Origin: an uncultured Bacteroidales bacterium | Lineage (GTDB): Bacteria > Bacteroidota > Bacteroidia > Bacteroidales > WCHB1-69 | Direction of reading: 5' to 3' | DNA length: 9,569 bases | Assembly: GCA_937901455.1 (NCBI GenBank) | Contig: CALDIA010000225.1 | Coordinates: forward strand, 1 to 9,569 | Part shown: positions 1-7,828 of the stretch, piece after piece | Layout of the letters: each line of letters opens with the position of its first letter | Position numbering within the stretch: position 1 is the first letter of the stretch | Notes under the pieces: model-generated | Databases searched by the model: none | The model's input: the letters and a program-made list of their open reading frames with translations, nothing else | What the model was told of the DNA's origin: nothing | Program-made: the position numbers and the translations under genes

Positions 1-33
1 TGACTGGAGTTCAGACGTGTGCTCTTCCGATCT
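1..33. other. Illumina TruSeq adapter remnant (not genomic)
   Basis: The first 33 bases match the end of the Illumina TruSeq read-2 adapter; the last part reads GCTCTTCCGATCT, and the reverse complement begins AGATCGGAAGAGC. This is untrimmed library sequence at a contig end. Genomic sequence starts at about base 34; one boundary base may be ambiguous because of A-tailing. The adapter happens to stay in frame with the gene read leftwards and would add an artificial peptide (RKSTRLNSS) to it. Confidence 0.97.
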
Positions 34-539
34 TGAGGCTCCATACGAAACAAGCCAAATAAGTAAACAAGGAAATGTTCAAATGCATAACCCTTTAATT
101 GTTGTGTGGATTCTTTTTCTATTTTGAAAAGGTTTTTCAAAATAATGCTGTAATCTATTTTATCGTCTGAATCTGAACGTTTAACTTCTCGTTCTTTATT
201 ACTCGGGGTGTATGTAGACTCATTTTTCCCCAATAATCTTTTCCCCAAAGCATATATTTTATCAGTATCATTGTTACTCCCATAGCACAAACCTTTCTCT
301 CTCATATAATTGATTGCCAGAATAATTGCCTTGCCTACAAATCTGTCCTCTTCTTCATTGCAAAAAGCGCGGAACATTTTGGCTTTGGATAGACCCGGGT
401 ATTTTTCGTACACACTATATCCCACAACTTCTTTCATGAATTCTTCAAATTCCCGATTTGAAAAGTCCAAGAAATAGCCACTGTTCATGTTGAACACTTC
501 ATCTATCTGTTGTTTCTGAATAAAGTTCAGGTTCGCCAT
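34..539 (-). CDS. Partial defence-type protein: LDFSN-type N-terminal domain plus start of a putative Mrr-like endonuclease domain
   Basis: From ATG at 539 the frame stays open for 168 codons until the adapter, so the C-terminal part is missing. Residues 21-35 (GYFLDFSNREFEEFM) resemble an N-terminal domain that I recall on abortive-infection (AbiJ-like) and restriction proteins, usually written as SGYVLDFSNRTF. Residues 55-63 (MFRAFCNEE) continue that pattern. Residues 110-130 are a charged linker. Residues 149-161 (KGYAFEHFLVYLF) look like the first helix of Mrr-type PD-(D/E)xK endonucleases, with E154 as the helix glutamate. The catalytic D and ExK would lie beyond the contig end, so nuclease activity is inferred only. 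The gene is AT-rich, lies 101 bp after the DUF2971 gene and has its own promoter. An AbiJ-type protein with a different effector is the alternative. Confidence 0.7.
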
Positions 540-555
540 AGTTATTCTTTTTCTG

Positions 556-584
556 CAAAGATACGAGTTTTATATGATATGCAA
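556..584 (-). promoter_or_regulatory. Bacteroidota-type promoter for the endonuclease-like gene
   Basis: On the minus strand a TTG (584-582) is followed after 18 bases by TATCTTTG (563-556). This fits the Bacteroidota pattern of a -33 TTG/TTTG and a -7 TAnnTTTG box. Transcription would start near 550, giving a leader of only about 10 bases before the ATG at 539. The gene can therefore be expressed apart from the operon upstream. Confidence 0.6.
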
Positions 585-613
585 CGATTTATTTTTCAAC
601 AGGGAATAAATAT

Positions 614-629
614 GGATGCTTACAGCACC
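614..629 (-). terminator. Weak hairpin after the DUF2971 gene
   Basis: On the minus strand GGTGCT, loop GTA and AGCATC can form a 6-bp stem with one G-T pair, 12 bases after the DUF2971 stop codon. It is followed by AT-rich sequence but not by a clean run of T. It may be a weak terminator separating the operon from the next promoter. The evidence is thin. Confidence 0.2.
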
Positions 630-640
630 GTTGGTTGATA

Positions 641-1480
641 TTAAAATCCTGTCATTACAAGTGATTTATTCTTGTCGTGTTTATTAGCTTCATAAAACTC
701 AAATGCTTGTTGCATCAAAGTTTTGTCATTCTCATGCTTCTTCCTTATGTTTTCGATTTTTGTTCTCATACTCAATGTTCCATTGTCGATGGGGGGTATT
801 TCATCACATTCGGTCATATAATCAATATATCGTATTGGAAAGTCATCTCCAATAATCCTTTCGGCCACTTTTACATGCTCGCTCTCGCAATCAGTAAAAT
901 AAATAGCAGAAATTGCACCATCAATATTGAGAAAAGACTCATTGGGACACATTATTCTAAACTCATTTTCGCATTTCCACTCAATAGTTTTCTCGAAGAA
1001 GATTTTTTTTAAATTATCTCGAACATATTTCTCGACATTATTAATAGTTTGGACTTCATTAGGAAGTATAATGCCTGCCTTGAGCAAGTATTTGTAAGAA
1101 ACTGGTCCATAGATTGCATTAGTTGGCAAATCGAATCTGTTAAAGTCAAACTCCAAACAAACGCCGTTCCTCTTGTCTCCATAATGATACCACATTGAAT
1201 TAGACATACATCCTTTCAATAAAGAATCATAATCCATAGTAAAGCTTATTTGCTTATATTTAGCAAGAGTATCATGTAATGCAAACAATAAGGGACAATG
1301 ATTTAGATTAGCCATAAGCCGTTTATTCGCTTCCATAATGTCGTTCATATTGACAGCCTCTCCAAACTTTAATCTTTTACCGTAGAATATCTTGAGAAAT
1401 GTATCAAACGATGTATAGTGATACAACTTTCTGTATCTATCCCGCCCAGTTAATTTTTTCCCATGATGAGACAATTTCAT
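641..1480 (-). CDS. DUF2971 family protein
   Basis: The protein has 279 residues from the ATG at 1480. Family signatures seen: LYHYTSFDTFLKIF near residues 19-32, WYHYGDKRNGVCLEF at 97-111 and EWKCENEFRIM at 167-177, matching the usual DUF2971 pattern (YHYTs, then W.hYadn..G.clgf, then W..EnEwRi). The molecular function of the family is not known to me; it is frequent in mobile and defence regions. The frame extends upstream to a GTG at 1537, four bases after the methyltransferase stop, and an ATG at 1498 is also possible. I chose 1480 because GGAAGG lies ten bases before it and because conserved sequence starts soon after. No promoter is visible upstream, so it is probably co-transcribed with the methyltransferase. 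It is AT-rich, like the 3' part of that gene. Confidence 0.82.
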   Translation of the reverse strand: MKLSHHGKKLTGRDRYRKLYHYTSFDTFLKIFYGKRLKFGEAVNMNDIMEANKRLMANLNHCPLLFALHDTLAKYKQISFTMDYDSLLKGCMSNSMWYHYGDKRNGVCLEFDFNRFDLPTNAIYGPVSYKYLLKAGIILPNEVQTINNVEKYVRDNLKKIFFEKTIEWKCENEFRIMCPNESFLNIDGAISAIYFTDCESEHVKVAERIIGDDFPIRYIDYMTECDEIPPIDNGTLSMRTKIENIRKKHENDKTLMQQAFEFYEANKHDKNKSLVMTGF

Positions 1481-1541
1481 TGTATTATTACCTTCCATTT
1501 TTAATTTATTATGACTTTTATTTAATACGGAAAACACTTTT

Positions 1542-4412
1542 TTATTGTTCTATTATAGCAATTTCTTCAGGACTAAGCTCATAAAGCTCATAAACCAATT
1601 CGTCTATTTGTTGTTCCAAGTCAGAAATGTCCGTGTTAGGGTTGTTGGTTCTCTTGTTGAGTATTAGGTTGACAATCTCAATTATGGCATCTTGTTCGCT
1701 TGTATTGGCTTGAGGTATTGGTAATTGCTCATAAAGATAGGTTTGAATTTCAGGAAAAACATCGGTTTTCTTTGTGGAAAACTTCTTTTTGTAATAGAAA
1801 TCCAATGCTTTAGAATTGATGCATGCTAGAAGATATTTCTTCTTGAAGTTGTGATTTCCGAGGACTTTCAATCCATACACATTCTTATTAAATCCATATC
1901 TTTTCCCATCCGAAATAGTTGCTTCTAACATGGAATCCACTCTGCGTAAGTAAATCAAATCATTATCAAAAAAGTCGGCTAAACGAACAAATTCATTTGT
2001 GTTATAAGGTAAAAATGTGTTATCCCAAAGAATCTGATATTTCTTCATGTCGGCACCTATCAAAGCTGGTATCCCAGACACGGATTCTCTCAAAAAGTTT
2101 TTGGACACCTCGGCTCCTCTTTTGGATATGGTTAGTGAGCCAAGAGAAACACCCTTCTGGTACATTTTTAGTAAAAGATCAATCGTTTTCTTGGGCAATC
2201 CAAGTACCATCTCGTGATATTTATTTGTTTTGCAGTAGTTTACGTCAAGATAATCGTGTTCGATAAAGTATTTCTTCTCGTTATCATAATCAAAATACCG
2301 AATTGTATCCGAAGGAACACCGTTTTTCATCAAAGTGATTACATTTTCTGTTACGGCTTGGAATGGGCAACAGGTCGATAATGATAATATTTTGATTTTG
2401 TTCATAAAATAATCTCTAATCATCGCATCTTCTTTGTTTACCAAGTAGAATTTGGGAGTTATTAGAGAAATAATGCCGTTCTTTTTACATAGTCTGTTTA
2501 TTGATAACTCAAAGAACATCTTATACAAATCACTGCTCCATTGATATGAAGGGTAATCCGCTTTCTTTGTCACAACATACGGCGGATTCCCAATGACAAT
2601 ATCAAACCCGCCTTTATCGAAGATGTCCTTGAACCAAGTGTGCCAGAGGAAGAAGTCTTGGTTGGCGGAGGGGTCGAGGGCGTTGAGCTTGGCGAGAAAC
2701 GCCGGTGTGCCGCCTATGCTTTCGCGGATGAGGGTTTTCACCTCGTTGTTGATGGCTTGGCGCATTTCGGCCTTCCGATAGTGGTCGGTGACGGAGAAGT
2801 ATTCGCGCAACAGCAGTTGCAGGTTCTTGCGGCTCAGGTGGCTGTCGAGGCCAATCACCAACTGGGTGGAAGCCGACGGACGGCCTGCCGTCCTCCCCGC
2901 AATGCGGCTGAGGTCGAAACCGCCGTAGCTCTCGATGAGGCTGTTGCCTTGCATGAACTTGTAATCGAAGTTGGGCAGCGGCTCGGCCTGCTCGCTGTCA
3001 ACCACAATGCTCAGCCAGAAACGCAGCCGGGCGATGTCGATGGCTCCGCGTTCAATGTCAACGCCATAGATATTGTTCTCGATGATCTCCTTTTTCAGTT
3101 GCAGGCGCGACATCTGTGTCCCCAAGGCCTCGCGGCAACGCCACAATTCGTTCAGCAATCCCATTGGGAAGGCGCCGCTGCCAATGGCGGGGTCGCAAAT
3201 CTTAACAGAGCGCAAAGCCCCCTCCAACCTCCCCCAGAGGGGGGAGGCTTTTGGTCCGATATAGGAGGAATCATGGTAAGTCACGAATTGGCGGATGGCT
3301 TCTTGGGTTGTTTCGTCTTCGATGCCGGTTTGCAGGTAGGCAATCAGGCTTTCCTTGCACATGTAGCGCACAATCTCCTTGGGCGTGTAGAACGCGCCTT
3401 TGGCCTTGTTGTCCTCCAACAGGCTCTCGAAGATCTTGCCCAACATCTCGGGGTCAACGCCAATCTCGGCATCGTCGGGGTCGTTCTCATCGACCGTGAA
3501 GTTGTAGGAGGCCAAGAAGCTGAAAAGGTCGGAGAAGAGGTGTTTCGGCAACACAATCTTCAGATTGTCAACGGCATCGCGCTCAAAGAGTCCGCCGTTG
3601 AGGTAAGGAATGCTTGCCCACTTCCGCAACGACGGATCGCGTTTCTCTGCCTCGGTGTTGAGCACGCCAAAGAAAAGCGGTTCGAGCACGCTTTCCAAGT
3701 AGTCGTCCCTGCGGTTGCTTTGGTTGAAGGTGTTGAGCATGAAGTTGGTGTCGCCGCAGAGCCAGCCTTTCTTTTGCAGGAAATGCAGGAAGACAATGCG
3801 CCCCATCAGCTTCTTCACATAGTCGTGATATACGGCGCCGCTCATGCCTTGTCGCGCCAACTCCGCCACGATGCGGTCGTAGTGGACGTGATACTCGTTG
3901 AAGAACTCGTCGCTGAGCGCATCGACCGAGAAGGCATCGTAGATGTCGCTCACACGCAGGTTTCCCGTTTTCCTGCCCAAATCCGCCAAGCGGTGCGAGG
4001 GGGTGTTGTACTGCCCTGCCGGGTCGCCAGCCACATACGAGAAACGCTTGGCTGCCGTAACACCTTCTTTCAGGTTGCTGATGAACGACAGCCGCCAGTG
4101 TTGGCCGTCGTCGAAGACGGCTATGGCGGCATCCACGCCAAGGTTGACGTAGGGCTGTATCATGCGCCTGAAGCCCACAAGCTTGCGGGTTACATCGCTG
4201 GTCAGCACCTTGGTATAATAGAAGCCGATTTCCTTGTTGTCGGCATCGGTGGTAGTGCCCAATCCGAAAATCTGGTCGCCGTCCGCATCGCCTTCAAGCA
4301 GTTCGGGATTGACGAAAATGCGTTTGCAATGAAACAGGTCTTTCATCACCACATTGCGGTATTCTTCGATGGAAAACTTCTTCTGGAAAAGTCCTTTCAG
4401 TTTGGTGTTCAT
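1542..4412 (-). CDS. Eco57I-type N6-adenine DNA methyltransferase with C-terminal target-recognition region
   Basis: A 956-residue protein that should transfer a methyl group from S-adenosylmethionine to adenine N6 in a specific DNA site. Residues 1-330 are a region I do not recognise precisely (GFYYTK, DAAIAVFDDG, WRLSFI), of a type common at the front of type IIG-like enzymes; no clear PD-(D/E)xK nuclease motif is visible there. GAFYTPKEIVRYM is the usual lead-in, followed by SAM-binding motif I (CDPAIGSGAF, 406-415), YGVDI further on, and catalytic motif IV NPPY at 609-612. Residues 613-956 are the likely target-recognition region, with SKRGAEVSKN inside. The gene begins 12 bp after the helicase gene, so the two are almost certainly one operon. 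Two oddities: a GC-rich palindrome inserted at codons 388-400, and an abrupt change to AT-rich DNA at motif IV. Alternative: a complete type IIG enzyme with an undetected nuclease. Confidence 0.9.
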   Translation of the reverse strand: MNTKLKGLFQKKFSIEEYRNVVMKDLFHCKRIFVNPELLEGDADGDQIFGLGTTTDADNKEIGFYYTKVLTSDVTRKLVGFRRMIQPYVNLGVDAAIAVFDDGQHWRLSFISNLKEGVTAAKRFSYVAGDPAGQYNTPSHRLADLGRKTGNLRVSDIYDAFSVDALSDEFFNEYHVHYDRIVAELARQGMSGAVYHDYVKKLMGRIVFLHFLQKKGWLCGDTNFMLNTFNQSNRRDDYLESVLEPLFFGVLNTEAEKRDPSLRKWASIPYLNGGLFERDAVDNLKIVLPKHLFSDLFSFLASYNFTVDENDPDDAEIGVDPEMLGKIFESLLEDNKAKGAFYTPKEIVRYMCKESLIAYLQTGIEDETTQEAIRQFVTYHDSSYIGPKASPLWGRLEGALRSVKICDPAIGSGAFPMGLLNELWRCREALGTQMSRLQLKKEIIENNIYGVDIERGAIDIARLRFWLSIVVDSEQAEPLPNFDYKFMQGNSLIESYGGFDLSRIAGRTAGRPSASTQLVIGLDSHLSRKNLQLLLREYFSVTDHYRKAEMRQAINNEVKTLIRESIGGTPAFLAKLNALDPSANQDFFLWHTWFKDIFDKGGFDIVIGNPPYVVTKKADYPSYQWSSDLYKMFFELSINRLCKKNGIISLITPKFYLVNKEDAMIRDYFMNKIKILSLSTCCPFQAVTENVITLMKNGVPSDTIRYFDYDNEKKYFIEHDYLDVNYCKTNKYHEMVLGLPKKTIDLLLKMYQKGVSLGSLTISKRGAEVSKNFLRESVSGIPALIGADMKKYQILWDNTFLPYNTNEFVRLADFFDNDLIYLRRVDSMLEATISDGKRYGFNKNVYGLKVLGNHNFKKKYLLACINSKALDFYYKKKFSTKKTDVFPEIQTYLYEQLPIPQANTSEQDAIIEIVNLILNKRTNNPNTDISDLEQQIDELVYELYELSPEEIAIIEQ
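3214..3251 (-). repeat. Small palindromic repeat inserted in frame in the methyltransferase gene
   Basis: The 38 bases begin with AAAGCC and end with GGCTTT. Inside them CCTCCCCC (3228-3235) and GGGGGAGG (3240-3247) form a perfect 8-bp stem with an AGAG loop. Read with the gene it encodes KASPLWGRLEGAL (codons 388-400), a peptide I recognise as the product of a dispersed palindrome frequent in Bacteroidota genomes and usually intergenic. Here it sits six codons before SAM-binding motif I and keeps the frame. The identification as a dispersed repeat rests on memory; the palindrome itself is directly visible. Confidence 0.75.
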
Positions 4413-4424
4413 GGTTTTATGTGT

Positions 4425-7400
4425 TTATTCGGTGAATGTTTCGGAAATGATGATGTCGGGCTTGATGACGGTTGCCTCTTTTTCGCTTGCCTCGTATTCG
4501 GGGCAGTAGGTGTCGGCAAGGTCGAGAATCTGCTCCTCAAGCTCCAAGGCCGAAAGCGGCTCCTTGCCTTTCTGCCGTTTTGCCAAGGCAGCCACTTCGC
4601 GTTGCAGGGTGTTGAACCGTCCCACTTTGACAAGTTCATTCAACTGCTGGCATAGCCTGCGCCCCTGCTCTGTGCTCATGGCGGCAGTGGCCTCGTTGCG
4701 GAGGAGCTTCGTTGCGCCGTTGGCAACCTTGTCGTGCGCATTGATTTTCATCGATGTGGAGGTGTCCTGACTTTGCAGCAAGGCGTTGTAAAGTTCACAA
4801 GCCCGTTGCACCTGTGCGAAATGCCGCTCACGCACCGGCTCAATGGATTGCCCCTGCTCGTCGGGAGCGGCTTTGAGGTGCTGCACTGCCTGAAGGAAGG
4901 TGAGTCGGCTTGGATGGTTGTCGGCATCGACCAAAACGTAATCAACACGTTGCGGCGAGGCCAAAAAGACTATGGAAGTGCCTGCCTCGTTTGCCTCGGA
5001 ATGTTTCGCAGAGCGGGCGCAGCGGCTCTTGGGCGGCAGGTTCTTGATGCGGTTGTACAGCTCCGGATTGTTCTTTAACAGTTCGCCGAGTTCGCGTTTC
5101 AGGTCAAGCGACTGGTCGGTGTCGTCCCTCACATCGCGGTCGTAGAGCTTAAACTCCTTGACAATCTCCTCGTGCGAATAAACCTGCGCGTCTTCGCCCA
5201 AGGCCGAATGGAAGCCCTGCAACTTAATGAGGGCGTTGCTGTAGAGCTGTATCTCCTTATCGCCCTCCTCGGAAGGGTAAAACATGTAGTTGTAGATGTA
5301 TTCCGCACGGCTGCCAATACGGTTCACGCGACCGCCACGCTGCATGAGTTTTGAGGCGTTCCAAGGCGAGTCGTAGTTGACGATGACATTGGCGCGGTGC
5401 AGGTTCACGCCTTCGGCAAGCACATCGCTGGTGATGATGATGTTCTTCTCGTTCAGCCGCTCGCCATCGTAGTTGGCATCGAAGTTGCGTTTTATGGTGT
5501 CGCGCAGCCGTTGCCTGTTCTTCGCACTGACCGACAGCACATCGGTGCGCCCCAACCGCTCTTGCAGTTGCTTTGTAAGGAAATTCACCGTATCGACACT
5601 CTCGCTGAAGATGACCAACTTGCCTTCGAGGTTCTCGTGCGGATTAAGCAACTCGCCCTGCATCATATTGAGGAAAAGCTCAAGTTTGGGGTCGTAGTCA
5701 ATGGAATCCCATTCCTTGCACAAGGCGTTCAGCCTGACCGAATCCTCGTGCAGCATCTCGAGCAGTTCGGGCTTGAAATCCTTGGCATGATAAATGAAAT
5801 CCTTGCGGTCAACCCCTTTGTTCTCAATGTATTGTATGATTTCGTCAAGTTCCATCTCCTTCTCCACCTGAAGCTGCTTGACGTTGTATTCGGGAGCCAC
5901 AAGCACTTTGTCCTGCTCGAACATTGCAATCATCCCGTCAGTGATGTCGAGGAAGGTGTGAAGCGACTTCTTGAAGGCGGTGAAGCTGCTTTCGAGCCGC
6001 TTGACCATGTGGGTGCGGAAAATGCCGGTCAGGAGCAGGGATATTTGTCTTCCCTGCCTGCCTTTGTAAGGCACGCCCTCGCGGAAGAACTCCACGGCGC
6101 GGTAGCGGGCGTAGTGCAGCCCCTCGCCTGCCGGATTGTCTATTGAAGGCGTGTCTGTAAGCAAGGTGATGGTCCGCTTGAAAAGGTCGGCAAGCCGCTT
6201 ATCCATCTCGTACTGCCTGTCGCGGATAGGTGCGTATTTCGGGAATACAATGCCTTGTTTGTCAAGGTCTTTCTTGTAGTTTGGCTCGTGGAGGATGTTG
6301 TTTCGTGTGCGGCGCACCATCACGGGTTCGAGCACACGCCGGCGTATCTCGCCCATGATGCGATCGACTTGGCGGACAAACTCTTTGTGAGGCAGCTTGT
6401 TACGGTTGCGCATAATCTCTTTATAGTCGCTAATCCATTCTGAGAACGTGTTCGAGATGTCGCCCAAACCCTCTATGGTGCAGTTGCGGGCATCCTGAAA
6501 CAGAAGCAACTGGTTGCGGATGTCGGTGGGCGCGTTATTGTAGGGCGTGGCCGAAAGAAGCAGAATCTTCTTGTGGATGCCTTCCACACGTCCGCGGTTG
6601 GCCCGTGGCGACTTGCAGATGATTTGCAGCCACTTGTAGGCCTGCGAGCCGTCGTTGCGGTAGTTGTGCGCCTCATCCACAATGACCAAGTCGTATTCCC
6701 GAGGCTCACGGTAGTTGTCGCGCCCGTCAATAACCTTGTCGAGACTGCCGCTGGTAACAAACCAAGTGTTCTTCTCAATGTGGAAGTCGCGCACCGTGCG
6801 TTCCCACTCACTTCGCACCGCAGGCGGCGTGATGACCAATACGCGGGTATAACGCCCGTTTTCGAGGATGAAACGCTTGGCAATCATTGCCGCCACAGGG
6901 GTTTTGCCAAGTCCCACCACATCGGCTATGAAACACCCGTTGTGGCGCATCATGGTCTGGTAGCCTTGAATGACGGCATCGCGCTGATAAGTGAGGTCGA
7001 GGTAGCCGTAGCGCGTGGGGTCGATGTCGAAGCTGTCTTCCACAATGTCGCCGAAGGTGTCAATCAGCACCTTGATATACAGCTCGTATGGCGTTGGCAG
7101 ACACTCGGTGTCGAGGTGTGTCGATTTGCGGGCACGCTCCATGTCCCCAATGCTGACGGGAACGCTCTCCTTCCACAGACGTTGGAACTCCGTCTCGCAA
7201 TAGGCCACATCGTCATAGTCCTTCATCGAGACATTGAGTTCGTAACGCGGAGTCTCACCCGCGCCAAGCCCTTGCTCAGAGAGGTTGCTGCTGCCCATGA
7301 TGACCCAGCCGTCGCTGTGTTCGTTGTGGTTCTTGGGCAGGCAGACGTAGAACTTGGCGTGGAGGTTATGGCTTGCATGGATGCGCAGTTCGAGCCTTCC

Positions 7401-7757
7401 ATCCGCCACATCGTCAAACAGTTGCATGATTCCGCTCTCGGTGTCGGCATCGTAGTGCGCGGAGCGGATGTCGTCAACGAGTTCTTTCCTGTATTGCCTA
7501 GCCACATCGTCAGGATGGCTGTCGGCATTGAATAATAGGTTGGCGTTGTGACGGCGGAATATGTCATCGATGTTGATGCCAACAAGAATGCGGATTTCCT
7601 GCACGTTGTCCAACTCCTTGCGTAGCTTGAAGTAGCCGCTTGAACGAAAATAGCCCACCACGGCATGGAAGATGTCGAAGTTGGCCATTGAAGTGGCGAT
7701 GCCGTGGAACTTGTCCATCAGCGTCGCATCGATATTGTTGAAGAACTTGGTGCTCAT
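4425..7757 (-). CDS. PLD-family nuclease fused to SNF2-type helicase
   Basis: An 1110-residue protein counted from ATG 7757. A GTG at 7799 would add 14 residues, but MSTKFFNN matches the start I recall for this family. Residues 1-200 are a phospholipase D-like nuclease domain: HAK at 133-135 with GSSNLSEQG at 155-163 is one HKD-type half-site, so a dimer probably forms the active site, as in BfiI. The SNF2 helicase follows: Walker A VGLGKT 281-286, DEAH 361-364, SATP 402-405, then in the second lobe KLVIFSES near 713-720, SDVLAEGVNL 777-786 and the arginine-finger motif QRGGRVNRIG 806-815. About 280 C-terminal residues carry no motif I know. It would hydrolyse ATP to move on DNA and cut it. 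It is the first gene of the operon, with the methyltransferase 12 bp downstream. The same activities are DrmC (PLD) and DrmD (SNF2) in DISARM. Confidence 0.92.
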   Translation of the reverse strand: MSTKFFNNIDATLMDKFHGIATSMANFDIFHAVVGYFRSSGYFKLRKELDNVQEIRILVGINIDDIFRRHNANLLFNADSHPDDVARQYRKELVDDIRSAHYDADTESGIMQLFDDVADGRLELRIHASHNLHAKFYVCLPKNHNEHSDGWVIMGSSNLSEQGLGAGETPRYELNVSMKDYDDVAYCETEFQRLWKESVPVSIGDMERARKSTHLDTECLPTPYELYIKVLIDTFGDIVEDSFDIDPTRYGYLDLTYQRDAVIQGYQTMMRHNGCFIADVVGLGKTPVAAMIAKRFILENGRYTRVLVITPPAVRSEWERTVRDFHIEKNTWFVTSGSLDKVIDGRDNYREPREYDLVIVDEAHNYRNDGSQAYKWLQIICKSPRANRGRVEGIHKKILLLSATPYNNAPTDIRNQLLLFQDARNCTIEGLGDISNTFSEWISDYKEIMRNRNKLPHKEFVRQVDRIMGEIRRRVLEPVMVRRTRNNILHEPNYKKDLDKQGIVFPKYAPIRDRQYEMDKRLADLFKRTITLLTDTPSIDNPAGEGLHYARYRAVEFFREGVPYKGRQGRQISLLLTGIFRTHMVKRLESSFTAFKKSLHTFLDITDGMIAMFEQDKVLVAPEYNVKQLQVEKEMELDEIIQYIENKGVDRKDFIYHAKDFKPELLEMLHEDSVRLNALCKEWDSIDYDPKLELFLNMMQGELLNPHENLEGKLVIFSESVDTVNFLTKQLQERLGRTDVLSVSAKNRQRLRDTIKRNFDANYDGERLNEKNIIITSDVLAEGVNLHRANVIVNYDSPWNASKLMQRGGRVNRIGSRAEYIYNYMFYPSEEGDKEIQLYSNALIKLQGFHSALGEDAQVYSHEEIVKEFKLYDRDVRDDTDQSLDLKRELGELLKNNPELYNRIKNLPPKSRCARSAKHSEANEAGTSIVFLASPQRVDYVLVDADNHPSRLTFLQAVQHLKAAPDEQGQSIEPVRERHFAQVQRACELYNALLQSQDTSTSMKINAHDKVANGATKLLRNEATAAMSTEQGRRLCQQLNELVKVGRFNTLQREVAALAKRQKGKEPLSALELEEQILDLADTYCPEYEASEKEATVIKPDIIISETFTE

Positions 7758-7828
7758 GATGTATCTCGGTTTTGGCGTTGTGCCTTTCCCAAACATCACG
7801 AAAAAAAATATCCGTGTAACTCTTTATT

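Noticed and set aside
2640..4655. A 671-codon plus-strand open frame antisense to the methyltransferase and the end of the helicase gene.
   Set aside because: It crosses the junction of two well-supported minus-strand genes, shows no recognisable domain and is confined to the GC-rich part, where antisense frames often lack stops.
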